A DNA stretch of 64,000 nt, from contig NZ_CP121634.1 of the NCBI RefSeq assembly GCF_029714945.1, positions 6,407,001 to 6,471,000 of the forward strand, written 5' to 3'. A program made the position numbers and the translations under genes. How positions within the stretch are numbered: position 1 is the stretch's first letter; every line of letters starts with the position of its first letter. This DNA comes from Bradyrhizobium sp. CIAT3101 (GTDB lineage: Bacteria; Pseudomonadota; Alphaproteobacteria; Rhizobiales; Xanthobacteraceae). Positions 54,546 through 63,105 of this stretch are shown one piece after another. Under the pieces are notes generated by a model. The model worked only from the letters and a program-made list of their open reading frames with translations. It was not told where the DNA came from and searched no databases.

Positions 54546-54557
54546 TGGAATCCTCTT

Positions 54558-55475
54558 CTACTTGTCGCCGGGAAGTTTGACGCCGGTGACCTGCGCATAC
54601 ATTCGCGCCACCGACGCATCGTCGTCACGCCCCATGCCGGCGGCTGATGTCATCAGGAACATCTGGAGGGCTGCGGCGGAAACCGGAACCGGGAATCTGG
54701 CGCTGCGCGCCATGTCCTGGATGATGCCGAGATCCTTGACGAAGATCTCCACCGCGCTACGCGGCGTGTAGTCGCCGTCGAGCACGTGCGGCATGCGGTT
54801 CTCGAACATCCAGGAATTGCCGGCGGACGCGGTGATCACCTCGTAGACCTTGCGGATGTCGAGCCCCTGCTTGGCGGCGAACGCCATCGCTTCGCTCGCG
54901 GCAGCGATATGCACGCCGGCCAGCAGCTGGTTGATCATCTTGAACGCGGCGCCCTGCCCCGCGGCATCGCCGAGTTCGTAGAGCTTTGCCGCCATGGCAT
55001 CGAGCGCGGGACGCGCCTTTGCAAAGGCAGCCGGACTGCCGGAAGCGAGGATCGTCAGTTCGCCCTCGGCGGCGCGCTGCGCACCGCCGGAGATGGGCGC
55101 ATCCAGGTAATTCCGGCCGGTCGCTTCCAGCTGTTTTGCCAGGCGCCGCGCCACGTCGGGATCCATGGTCGCGGAGGAGATGAAGACGGCATCCTTCGGC
55201 AGGGTCTCGGCGACGCCGTCCTTGCCGAACAGGATCGCTTCGGTCTGCGCGGCGTTGACGACCACGCTGACGACGATGTCCGCAGCCCTAGCCGCCTGGG
55301 CCGGCGTTGTGGCGCCCGCGCCCCCGTCCTTCACAAACCGCGCGACCGCATCGGCCGAAACGTCGCAGCCGGTCACCGTATGGCCGGCGCGTTTCAGCGA
55401 GGTCGCCATGCCGTACCCCATCGAGCCGAGCCCGATGACGGCGATGCGCTGATTTTGTGAGGTGGAGGCGGACAT
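54558..55475 (-). CDS. ltnD: L-threonate (or tetronate) dehydrogenase, beta-hydroxyacid dehydrogenase family
   Basis: A 305-residue NAD-dependent dehydrogenase. RIAVIGLGSMGYGMATSL is the Rossmann motif, DAPISGGAQRAAEGEL the substrate loop and KMINQLLAGVHIA carries the catalytic Lys. It oxidises threonate or erythronate to 2-oxo-tetronate, the first step. The start at 55475 gives MSASTSQNQ; a longer in-frame reading through the divergent promoter is rejected. Whether the natural substrate is L-threonate, D-threonate or D-erythronate cannot be told from sequence. Confidence 0.9.
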   Translation of the reverse strand: MSASTSQNQRIAVIGLGSMGYGMATSLKRAGHTVTGCDVSADAVARFVKDGGAGATTPAQAARAADIVVSVVVNAAQTEAILFGKDGVAETLPKDAVFISSATMDPDVARRLAKQLEATGRNYLDAPISGGAQRAAEGELTILASGSPAAFAKARPALDAMAAKLYELGDAAGQGAAFKMINQLLAGVHIAAASEAMAFAAKQGLDIRKVYEVITASAGNSWMFENRMPHVLDGDYTPRSAVEIFVKDLGIIQDMARSARFPVPVSAAALQMFLMTSAAGMGRDDDASVARMYAQVTGVKLPGDK

Positions 55476-55591
55476 GCAACTAACCCTTCGACTTATTCTT
55501 GCGAACGTTTCCCGGAGGGCCGCCTTTGCGGCGGCTCGTGATCTCGAATAACACGGCTTGGCCGCGCTGCCAAAGCGTGAGACAAGCGGGC

Positions 55592-56278
55592 ATGACGGCC
55601 ATGAGAACTGAAACCGGCAACGAGACAAGACTGCGTGAGGATATCTGCCGCTTCGGACGGTCCCTGTTCGAGCGCGGCCTGACACCGGGCTCCTCCGGCA
55701 ATATCAGTGTCAGGCTGGACGGCGGCGGCTGGCTGGTGACGCCGACCAACGCCTCGCTCGGCTTCCTTGATCCGGCAAAGCTGTCGCGGCTGGATGGGCA
55801 GGGCCGGCTCACGTCCGGCGATGCGCCGACCAAGGAAGTTCCGCTGCATACCGCACTCTACGATACGCGCGGGAGCGCGCGGGCGATCGTGCATCTGCAC
55901 TCCACCCATTCGGTCGCGCTCTCGATGCTGCCCGAGATCGACCCGCGCGCCGCGCTGCCGCCGATGACCGCCTATTATCTGATGAAATGCGGCGCCACCG
56001 CGCTCGTGCCCTATTACCGCCCCGGCGATCCGGCGGTTGCGGATGCGATCAAGGGACTGGCCGGGAAATATTCATCCGTGCTGCTCGCCAATCACGGCCC
56101 GGTGGTCGCCGGGGACACGCTCGAAGCGGCGGTGTTCGCGACCGAGGAGCTGGAGGAGACGGCGAAGCTCTATCTGCTGCTGCGCGGGATGAACCCGCGC
56201 TATCTTTCGCCAGAGCAGGTGAAGGATCTGGTGAAGGTGTTCGGGGTGACGCTGCCGGAGCACGGGCACGAGCATTAG
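55592..56278 (+). CDS. otnC: 3-oxo-tetronate 4-phosphate decarboxylase OtnC (class II aldolase family)
   Basis: A 228-residue class II aldolase/adducin-fold enzyme. RGLTPGSSGNISVR binds phosphate. HLHSTHS provides the first two metal His and NHGPVVAG the other segment. It decarboxylates 3-oxo-tetronate 4-phosphate to dihydroxyacetone phosphate, finishing the pathway started by LtnD, OtnI and OtnK. It is divergent from ltnD; the 116-bp gap must hold both promoters. ATG 55592 or the ATG three codons later (55601) are both possible. Confidence 0.9.
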   Translation: MTAMRTETGNETRLREDICRFGRSLFERGLTPGSSGNISVRLDGGGWLVTPTNASLGFLDPAKLSRLDGQGRLTSGDAPTKEVPLHTALYDTRGSARAIVHLHSTHSVALSMLPEIDPRAALPPMTAYYLMKCGATALVPYYRPGDPAVADAIKGLAGKYSSVLLANHGPVVAGDTLEAAVFATEELEETAKLYLLLRGMNPRYLSPEQVKDLVKVFGVTLPEHGHEH

Positions 56279-56320
56279 TGCGTGCCGTCGGAGGCGATAG
56301 TATCGCACCACACACCACTG

Positions 56321-56416
56321 TCATTCCCCGCGAAGGCTGGGAATCCAGTACGCCGCGGCCTCTCGATTGACCACCGCTCTCGGAGTACTGGATCGCCCGA
56401 TCAAGTCGGGCGATGA
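56321..56416. repeat. Palindromic repeat after otnC
   Basis: TCATTCCCCGC...TCCAGTAC is mirrored by GTACTGGA (56385-56392) and a hairpin ATCGCCCGA/TCGGGCGAT ending TGA at 56416. It lies between the convergent otnC and livF genes. Confidence 0.75.
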
Positions 56417-56455
56417 CATCGAGTGTGTTGCGCGAGCGAGCCCCACACTCCGCCG

Positions 56456-57160
56456 CTACAGCCCCAGATACGCCTTCCGCACGTCCGGATTGCCCCTGAT
56501 CTCCGCCGCCGGCCCCTGCATCAGCACGCGACCGGTTTGCAGGATGTAGGCGCGGTCGGCAATTTCCAGACATTCGGCCATACGCTGTTCGACGATCAGC
56601 ACGGTCATGCCGGAGTCGCGGATCAGCTTCACCGCCTGAAAAATCTCGTCGACCAGTTTCGGCATGATGCCCTGCGAGGGCTCGTCCAGCATCAAGAGCC
56701 GCGGGCGCGTCATCAGCGCGCGGCCGATCGCGAGCATCTGCTGCTCGCCGCCGGACAGCGTTTCAGCGCGTTGATCGAGGCGCTCGGACAAGCGCGGGAA
56801 TAGCTTGAAGACGAGATCGAGCGGTGCTTCGCGATCCGCTTCGCCACGATAGAGATAGCTGCCGAGGCGAAGGTTGTCGCGCACCGACAGGCGCGGAAAC
56901 AGACGGCGGTTCTCCGGCACGTAGGCAATACCGGTGGCGGTGACGTGATGCTGCGCCATGCCATCGAGGCGCTTGCCGTCGAACGTTACGGAGCCCGAAC
57001 GCGGACGCTCGGCACCGGCAATCGTCTTGAGCAGGGTCGACTTGCCCGCGCCGTTGGCGCCGGCGACGCAGACGATCTCGCCCTTCTGGACCTCGATCGA
57101 GACCGCGGAGATCGCAACCAGACCCTGATAGGCGGTCGTGACTTCATGCACCGACAGCAT
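56456..57160 (-). CDS. Liv-type ABC transporter ATP-binding protein (LivF family), second operon
   Basis: A 234-residue importer ATPase. Walker A GANGAGKST lies near residue 33-41, the signature LSGGEQQ in the middle, Walker B RLLMLDEP, then IVEQRM. It partners LivG next door. The ATG lies within the 3' end of livG (17-bp overlap). It is the last gene of a five-gene importer unit: binding protein, LivH, LivM, LivG, LivF. Confidence 0.93.
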   Translation of the reverse strand: MLSVHEVTTAYQGLVAISAVSIEVQKGEIVCVAGANGAGKSTLLKTIAGAERPRSGSVTFDGKRLDGMAQHHVTATGIAYVPENRRLFPRLSVRDNLRLGSYLYRGEADREAPLDLVFKLFPRLSERLDQRAETLSGGEQQMLAIGRALMTRPRLLMLDEPSQGIMPKLVDEIFQAVKLIRDSGMTVLIVEQRMAECLEIADRAYILQTGRVLMQGPAAEIRGNPDVRKAYLGL

Positions 57161-57875
57161 GACGATCTCCCAGATATGCCTTGATCACCTTGGGATCGCG
57201 GACCACGTCGGCGGGCTTGCCCTCGACCAGAACCTTGCCGAGATCGAGCACGATGGCGCGATCGACCAGCGGCATCACGATCTCCATGACATGCTCGACC
57301 ATCAGAACGGTGATGCCGGCGTCGCGGACTTTCCGCACCAGCGCCACACCGGTCTGCGCCTCGGTCGGGGTGAGGCCGGTGAGGACCTCGTCGAGCAGCA
57401 GCAGTTTCGGTTCGGTCGCGAGCGCACGGGCAACCTCGAGGCGGCGCTTCTCGGCCGGCACGAGGTCGCTTGCGAGCACGTCGGCGCGGGCGGCAAGGCC
57501 GGTGAACTCCAGCACCTCATGCGCTTTGCGGCGCGCCTCGCGCATCACGGTGTTGCGCACCAAGGCGCCGACGATGACGTTGTCGATCACCGTCATGGTC
57601 TCGAAGCTCTTGACGACCTGGAAGGTGCGTCCGACGCCGCGCTGACAGCGCTCGGCTGCCGGCATCTTCGTCACGTCCTCGCCGTCGAACCAGATCGAGC
57701 CTTGCGTCGGCGGCAGGACGCCGGCGATCAGATTGAACAGCGTCGATTTGCCTGCACCGTTCGGACCGATCAGCCCGACGATTTCGCCGCGGCCGACCGA
57801 GATCGACACGTCGCTGTTGGCGACGAGGCCGCCGAAGCGCTGCCAGACGCCGCGGGTTTCAAGGAGCGCGGTCAT
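57144..57875 (-). CDS. Liv-type ABC transporter ATP-binding protein (LivG family), second operon
   Basis: A 243-residue ATPase. LIGPNGAGKST is Walker A. The signature is degenerate (VPAEKRRLEVARAL), as in many LivG. Walker B is LLLLDEV, with Val in place of the usual Pro after DE. The ATG overlaps the livM stop by 4 bp and follows AGGAGCC. In the first Liv operon this domain is fused to LivM, so the two operons are not simple recent duplicates. Confidence 0.93.
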   Translation of the reverse strand: MTALLETRGVWQRFGGLVANSDVSISVGRGEIVGLIGPNGAGKSTLFNLIAGVLPPTQGSIWFDGEDVTKMPAAERCQRGVGRTFQVVKSFETMTVIDNVIVGALVRNTVMREARRKAHEVLEFTGLAARADVLASDLVPAEKRRLEVARALATEPKLLLLDEVLTGLTPTEAQTGVALVRKVRDAGITVLMVEHVMEIVMPLVDRAIVLDLGKVLVEGKPADVVRDPKVIKAYLGDRHAVGA

Positions 57876-58855
57876 CGCGTGGCTCCTTTTGCTTTTGAAC
57901 GGGAGAATAGGCTGACCAGGCCTTGCGGCAAGGCCAGCGAGATCGCCACGATCAGCGCGCCATAGACGATGAGGTCGACGCCGCGACCGGAGCCGCCGAT
58001 ATAGGAGCGCGTCAGCTCCGTCATCGGGATCAGGATGACCGCCCCGAGCACGGGACCCCAGAGGGTGCCGATGCCCCCGAGCACGGCCGGCAGCGCCATC
58101 AGCAGCGAGAACTGGAAGCCCATGACGCTCTCGGGATCGATATAGGCGAGGAACTGCGCGTAGAAGGCGCCTCCGACAGCAACCAGGAACGCAGAGACCG
58201 CTGCCGCACCCATTTTGGAGTTGAACACGACGACGCCCAGGCTCTCGGCCGCTTCCGGATTGTCCTTCACCGCGCGCCACCAAAAACCCCATTTGGAGTC
58301 TTCAAGCCACCAGGTGACGAACCAGGCGAGGCAGCAAAGCGCCAACGCGAAATAGAAATACGGCAGCTTGCTGCGCATGAACTGGAATTTCAGCCAGCTG
58401 TCGCCGCGCACGGGAATGGTGATGCCCATCGCAGCCCCCGCCCATTCCCAGTTCTGGAACAGCAGCAACCCGATCTCCGCGATGACGATGGTCGCGATCA
58501 CGAAGTAATGGCCGCGCAGCCGAAAGAAGGGATAACCGAGCCCCATCGCGATGAGCGCCGCGATCGTACCGCCGGCGAGCATGCCGAACCAGGGCAGCAC
58601 GCCGAACTTGGTGAACAGAAGCTCGGTGGTGTAGGCGCCGATGCCGAAATAGAGAGCGTGGCCTAGCGAGATCTGTCCGCAATAGCCGGAGAGGATGTTC
58701 CAGCTCTGCGACAGCGCCGCATACATCAAGGTCAGGACCAGGATGTTCTGGACGTAGACATTCTTGACGAACAGCGGCGCGAGCGCGGCCAGTGCGGTCA
58801 GCACTGCGGCAATGATGAGATCGCGGCGACGCCGCGCGGCAAAATTCTTGTCCAT
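57872..58855 (-). CDS. Liv-type ABC transporter permease (LivM family), second operon
   Basis: A 327-residue inner-membrane permease with about nine hydrophobic segments. LSGYCGQISLGHALYFGIGAYT is the LivM motif, and LRGHYFVIATIVIAEIG follows. It forms the channel with LivH. Its ATG shares one base with the livH stop (TGATG) and its stop overlaps the livG start. Confidence 0.92.
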   Translation of the reverse strand: MDKNFAARRRRDLIIAAVLTALAALAPLFVKNVYVQNILVLTLMYAALSQSWNILSGYCGQISLGHALYFGIGAYTTELLFTKFGVLPWFGMLAGGTIAALIAMGLGYPFFRLRGHYFVIATIVIAEIGLLLFQNWEWAGAAMGITIPVRGDSWLKFQFMRSKLPYFYFALALCCLAWFVTWWLEDSKWGFWWRAVKDNPEAAESLGVVVFNSKMGAAAVSAFLVAVGGAFYAQFLAYIDPESVMGFQFSLLMALPAVLGGIGTLWGPVLGAVILIPMTELTRSYIGGSGRGVDLIVYGALIVAISLALPQGLVSLFSRSKAKGATR

Positions 58856-59736
58856 CACATCGACCCGAACAGGCCACGCGGCCGGATGAAGACAACGAGC
58901 AGGTACACCGCGTAGATGCCGACCGACTTCAGCGAAGGCGGCAGCATCAGCGCGGTCACCGCTTCGACCAGGCCGACAATGATGCCGCCGGCAAAGGCAC
59001 CGAACACACTGCCAAAGCCGCCAAGCGCCACCGTGACATAGGCAATCAGCGCAAAGGACGCGCCGACGTCGGGATAGATGTAGAAGAACACCGCCATGAT
59101 CGCGCCCGCGAGACCGACAAGCGCAGCGCCCAGGCCCCAACCGAACGCGAACACGCGGTTCTTGTCGATACCGACGAGCGCGACCGCACCGGGATCCTCA
59201 CGGGTGGCTTCCAGCGCGCGGCCGAAATCGGTGCGGTGGATGAAGAAGTAGAGGCCGGCAAAGGCGAGAATCGAGACCAGCGCACCGACCAGCTGCGGCT
59301 CGGGGAGGAAAATGCCTGCAATCGAGACGGTTTTGCCGCCGAGCCAGGATTGCGGAATGCTGCGATAGTCCGGCGTGAAGAACAGCTGGGCCAGTCCGCG
59401 CATCACGATGGCCAGGCCGAAGGTGGTGAAGATCTGCACCATGCCGGCATTGGCCTTGGCCCGCATGGCGAAGCGTACAATCAACAGGTAGACCACTGCT
59501 CCGAACACGAACATCGCCGCCGCGACCAGCGGCGCCGAGAGCAAGGGATCGATGGCGAAGAACGCGAACAGGAAGAAGGATGCGTACATCGCGATCATCA
59601 GGAACTCGCCATGGGCGAAGTTCGTGACGTCCATCAGGCCGAAGATCAGCGCGAGGCCGACGGCGATCAGTCCGTAGAGCAGGCCCATCAGCAGGCCGCT
59701 TGCGAGACTTTGGACAATTGTTTCGACTGTCAGCAA
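58855..59736 (-). CDS. Liv-type ABC transporter permease (LivH family), second operon, TTG start
   Basis: A 293-residue permease. GLIAVGLALIFGLMDVTNFAHGEFLMI is the LivH motif. The start is TTG at 59736, supported by GGGGGAC 5 nt upstream. The next ATG (MGLLYGL) would remove the first part of the opening helix. A weak start codon here, after a hairpin, fits lower production of the membrane subunits than of the binding protein. Confidence 0.9.
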   Translation of the reverse strand: MLTVETIVQSLASGLLMGLLYGLIAVGLALIFGLMDVTNFAHGEFLMIAMYASFFLFAFFAIDPLLSAPLVAAAMFVFGAVVYLLIVRFAMRAKANAGMVQIFTTFGLAIVMRGLAQLFFTPDYRSIPQSWLGGKTVSIAGIFLPEPQLVGALVSILAFAGLYFFIHRTDFGRALEATREDPGAVALVGIDKNRVFAFGWGLGAALVGLAGAIMAVFFYIYPDVGASFALIAYVTVALGGFGSVFGAFAGGIIVGLVEAVTALMLPPSLKSVGIYAVYLLVVFIRPRGLFGSM

Positions 59737-59849
59737 CTTGTCCCCCAGAAAAAGCCCTCACCCCGAGGGGCGTCATCGAACGCGTTTCGCAACGACGGGC
59801 CGCCCTCGCCTGTGCCGACGCGGGCTCCGTTTTACTCCGCAGGATCAGG

Positions 59850-59877
59850 ATCGGGAGCTAACGTCCACGCTCCCGAT
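59850..59877 (-). promoter_or_regulatory. Hairpin between binding-protein gene and livH, second operon
   Basis: Exact 9-bp arms (ATCGGGAGC / GCTCCCGAT) with a 10-nt loop, starting 8 bp after the binding-protein stop. No T-run follows. It is at the same place as the hairpin at 4322-4349 in the first operon but has unrelated sequence. Confidence 0.55.
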
Positions 59878-59884
59878 GCAGTCC

Positions 59885-61129
59885 TCACTTCATCGGCCAG
59901 ACAGCTTCGGCGACCGCCGCCTGCGACGGGAACACGGTGACGAACTTGCCGCCGATATATTGCAGCAGCACCGGGTCGGCGTCGTTGTTCTGGCCCATGT
60001 CGTCGAACTTGACCCGCTTCCAGGGCATGATGGTCTGTTCGCCCGGAATGTCGGTCGCAGCCATCGCGTCGCGGATCTTCTCGCCGTCGGTCGACTTGGC
60101 GCGGTTGATGGCGTCGGCAATCACGATCATCGCCATGAACTGGCGCGAGGTGTTGTCGTTGAGGTCCTTGCCCGATTTCGCCTTGAACAGATCGTTGATC
60201 TTGCCGACCATCGGCCGCTTGGCGGCAAGATCGAGCGAGAAGCTGCCGCGGGTGATCGCACCTTCGAGCTTGTCGCCGACGGCGTCGTATAGCGCCTTTT
60301 CGGAGAAGCCGGCTGCCTGGGCCAGGATCGCGTTCGGCTTGTAGCCGAGCTCCGCCATCGTCTTGACCAGCAGGATGCCGTCCGTGGTGTAGCTCGAGGG
60401 CATCAGCACATCGGCATTGGCGGCCTTGAGCTGCTGGACCTCGGCAGACAAGGACGGCGAGTTGGCGCGGTACTTGATGTCGGCGACGATCTTGTAGCCG
60501 CGCTCGGTCGCGAGCTTGGTCTGGGCGTTGGCAGAGTCGGTGCCGAAGATCGTGTCTTCGTGGAACAGCGCCAGCGTGTCGGCCTTGACGCCCTTCTTCT
60601 TCATCGAGTCGAGGAAATCGAACATCCCGGCCGAGAACATCTCGTCATGCGGCGAGGCGCGGAAATAGTACTTCAGTCCGCGTCGGTGCAGGCTCGGCGA
60701 GGAATTGTCCGCCGACAGGAACGGGATCTGGTAGCGCTCGCAGATCTGGCTGACCGTGACCGCGACCGCGCTCTGATAGGAGCCGAGCACCGCGCAGACT
60801 TTCTCCTGGGTGATCAGTCGCTCGGCTTCGGCGCGTCCCTTTTGCGGGTCGCCCTGGTGGTCGGCATACACCATGCGGATCTTGGCGCCGCCGAGACCCG
60901 GCAAACCGACGCCCTTTGCCAGCGGAAGATCGAAGTCCTGGTCGTTGTTGATGATGTCGATCGCGGTCTCGAACGCGCGTTGCGCGTCGACGCCGACCTG
61001 GGCGCCGGCGCCCGACAGGGGATAGGTCGCGCCGATCACCACCTCAGAGGTTTGCGCGCGCGCGGCTAGCGGCAACAGCGCGGCAGCGGCGGTGGCTCCG
61101 AGCAGAACGTCGCGGCGAGTGATCGTCAT
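59885..61129 (-). CDS. Liv-type ABC transporter periplasmic substrate-binding protein, second operon
   Basis: A 414-residue type I periplasmic binding protein. MTITRRDVLLGATAAAALLPLAARAQ is a twin-arginine signal with cleavage likely after ARA. The mature part opens VVIGATYPLSGAGAQVG. GGGGA precedes ATG 61129; an in-frame TTG two codons earlier is less likely. It is about 30 residues longer than the first operon's protein and clearly divergent. The following DUF1445 and M20 hydrolase genes suggest an amide or N-carbamoyl compound as ligand, by inference only. Confidence 0.92.
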   Translation of the reverse strand: MTITRRDVLLGATAAAALLPLAARAQTSEVVIGATYPLSGAGAQVGVDAQRAFETAIDIINNDQDFDLPLAKGVGLPGLGGAKIRMVYADHQGDPQKGRAEAERLITQEKVCAVLGSYQSAVAVTVSQICERYQIPFLSADNSSPSLHRRGLKYYFRASPHDEMFSAGMFDFLDSMKKKGVKADTLALFHEDTIFGTDSANAQTKLATERGYKIVADIKYRANSPSLSAEVQQLKAANADVLMPSSYTTDGILLVKTMAELGYKPNAILAQAAGFSEKALYDAVGDKLEGAITRGSFSLDLAAKRPMVGKINDLFKAKSGKDLNDNTSRQFMAMIVIADAINRAKSTDGEKIRDAMAATDIPGEQTIMPWKRVKFDDMGQNNDADPVLLQYIGGKFVTVFPSQAAVAEAVWPMK

Positions 61130-61221
61130 AGGCAAAGTCCCCTGTTATCCGAATTTTGCGCGTATCGAATGAAACGATTGGCAAACTGCGTAAAGCCCGA
61201 AGAAGCAGCAAACGCTGCCTA

Positions 61222-62037
61222 CTAAATCACGGCCATGTTTCTGTTCTTCAGATCGGTCACCAGCATCAGGCCGGGCGAATGCGTAATCGCGAACGGGACC
61301 TTGGCGGCATTGATCACCGATTGCGGCGTCACGCCGCAGGCCCAGAACACCGGAATCTCGTCATCGGCAACAGGTACGGGATCACCATAGTCGGGCTTGG
61401 CGATGTCCTTGATACCGATCAGATGCGGATGGCCGAGATGCACGGGCGCGCCGTGCACGGCGGGATAGCGCGACGTGATCTGCACCGCGCGGATCGCATC
61501 CGCCGGCTTGAACGGGCGCATCGACACCACCATCGGACCTGCGAACGGGCCGGCCTCACCGCAGGCGATGTTGGTGCGGTACATCGGCACCCGCACGTTC
61601 TGCTCGATGTGGCGGATCGGCATGCCCTCGTCGAGGAGTGCCTCTTCGAACGAGAAGGAGCAGCCGAGCACGAAGGTCACGAGGTCGTCGCGCCAATGCT
61701 TCGTCACGTCGGTCGGCTCGTCGACGACTTCGCCGTCGCGCCAGACACGGTAGCGCGGCACGTCGGTACGAATGTCGAGATCGGCGCCAAGGGCGGGGAT
61801 GTACGGGCTGCCGACATCGGACATGCCGATGATCGGGCACGGCTTGGGATTGAGCTGGCAGAAGCGGTGGAAGGCGCCGGCATATTCCGCCGGCAGGATC
61901 GCCAGATTGCCCTGGACGAAGCCGGGGGCGACCCCCGCGGTGGAACCGACCTCGCCGCCACGATAGGCCAGCCGCGCCTGGCGGCTCGGGAGGGCGTCGG
62001 GTGTTTCAGTTTGCTGCGCTGCCACCAAAACAGTCAT
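61222..62037 (-). CDS. DUF1445 protein (putative hydro-lyase, D-glutamate-cyclase-like)
   Basis: A 271-residue soluble protein of the DUF1445/YcsI/UPF0317 family. [40 protein letters not shown] and [16 protein letters not shown] are its signatures. The mammalian D-glutamate cyclase (DGLUCY) contains this domain and converts D-glutamate to 5-oxo-D-proline; many bacterial copies are called hydro-lyases without evidence. It is 92 bp upstream of the binding-protein gene on the same strand and divergent from lysR, so it probably leads the importer operon. Confidence 0.88.
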   Translation of the reverse strand: MTVLVAAQQTETPDALPSRQARLAYRGGEVGSTAGVAPGFVQGNLAILPAEYAGAFHRFCQLNPKPCPIIGMSDVGSPYIPALGADLDIRTDVPRYRVWRDGEVVDEPTDVTKHWRDDLVTFVLGCSFSFEEALLDEGMPIRHIEQNVRVPMYRTNIACGEAGPFAGPMVVSMRPFKPADAIRAVQITSRYPAVHGAPVHLGHPHLIGIKDIAKPDYGDPVPVADDEIPVFWACGVTPQSVINAAKVPFAITHSPGLMLVTDLKNRNMAVI

Positions 62038-62117
62038 GTGATTGACCTGCCTATAAACTCGACAAAGACAGCCAACACCAAGCGTGCTATAAAGTCTAAT
62101 CTTCCTTTCTAATCAAT

Positions 62118-62140
62118 ATCGATAAATATAATTTATCGAT
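62118..62140. promoter_or_regulatory. Candidate LysR-type operator, 10-bp arms with 3-bp spacer
   Basis: ATCGATAAAT - ATA - ATTTATCGAT is an exact inverted repeat in the divergent gap between the DUF1445 gene and lysR. The AT-rich dyad is of the size bound by LysR-type dimers. It ends 16 bp before the lysR ATG, where binding would block the gene's own transcription or translation start, the usual autorepression layout. Confidence 0.65.
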
Positions 62141-62156
62141 TGGGAAAATCCTTCCG

Positions 62157-63074
62157 ATGCTGGACTTCAGGTCGATCGAAACCTTCCTTTGGGTTGTGAA
62201 GCTCGGCAGCTTTCGCGGCGCCGCGGCACGGCTGAATACGACCCAGCCTGCGATCTCCCAGCGCATCGCCCAGCTCGAGCGCGAGATGGGCGTCAAGCTC
62301 CTCAACCGCGACCATCGCGTGGCCTCGCCCACCCCGAGCGGCCGGCAGATGATGGTCTATGCGGAAAAGCTGATCGGCCTGCGCGCCCAGATGATGGCCG
62401 AGATCGGCGATCGATCGGCGATGCGCGGTGTGATGCGGCTCGGCGTCGCCGAGACCATCGTGCACACTTGGCTGCCGCGGCTGGTGAAGAGCATGAACCA
62501 GATCTATCCCAACCTGTCGCTGGAGATCGAGGTCGACATCACGCCGAACCTCACCGCGCGCCTGCTCGCGCAGGAGATCGAACTGGCCTTCGTGGTCGGA
62601 CCGCTGTCGGCCTCGGGCGTGCACAACCGCGTGCTGGCCGATTATCCGATCGGCTTTCTCGCAAGCCCGTCGCTCGGGCTCGGACACGGCCCGGTGACGC
62701 CCGCCGATCTCGCGCGGTTTCCGATCATCACCTTTCCGCGCAAGACCAGGCCCTACGAGGTCGTGCGCGAGGTGTTCGACCGGCCCGACTTGCCGCCGAT
62801 CCGTCTCCACGCCTCTGCCTCGCTTGCGACCGTGATCCACATGGCGGTGGAAGGCCTCGGCATCGCCGTGATCCCCGATGCCATCGTCGAGAACGAGCTC
62901 GCCGATGGCCGGCTGCAGTTGCTCGACACCGACCTGGAGATCGCGCCGCTGACGTTTACGGCAAGCTGGCTCGCCTCGCCCGACGTCGTCGCGGTGGAGC
63001 GCGTCGCCGAGCTTGCATGTCAGATTGCGCAGAGCAGCCTCGCGGTTGACGCGCCCGCGCTGGCGCGTCATTGA
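62157..63074 (+). CDS. LysR-family transcriptional regulator
   Basis: A 305-residue LysR-type regulator. The N-terminal winged helix is at about 1-60 (SFRGAAARLNTTQPAISQRIAQLE), a linker helix follows, then a two-lobed effector domain from about 90. It is divergent from the DUF1445-importer genes and 31 bp upstream of the M20 hydrolase gene, so it probably controls both sides in response to the transported compound. The palindrome at 62118-62140 is its likely site. Confidence 0.92.
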   Translation: MLDFRSIETFLWVVKLGSFRGAAARLNTTQPAISQRIAQLEREMGVKLLNRDHRVASPTPSGRQMMVYAEKLIGLRAQMMAEIGDRSAMRGVMRLGVAETIVHTWLPRLVKSMNQIYPNLSLEIEVDITPNLTARLLAQEIELAFVVGPLSASGVHNRVLADYPIGFLASPSLGLGHGPVTPADLARFPIITFPRKTRPYEVVREVFDRPDLPPIRLHASASLATVIHMAVEGLGIAVIPDAIVENELADGRLQLLDTDLEIAPLTFTASWLASPDVVAVERVAELACQIAQSSLAVDAPALARH

Positions 63075-63105
63075 AAAAGGCGCCGGACAAACGAGAGACT
63101 GACGC

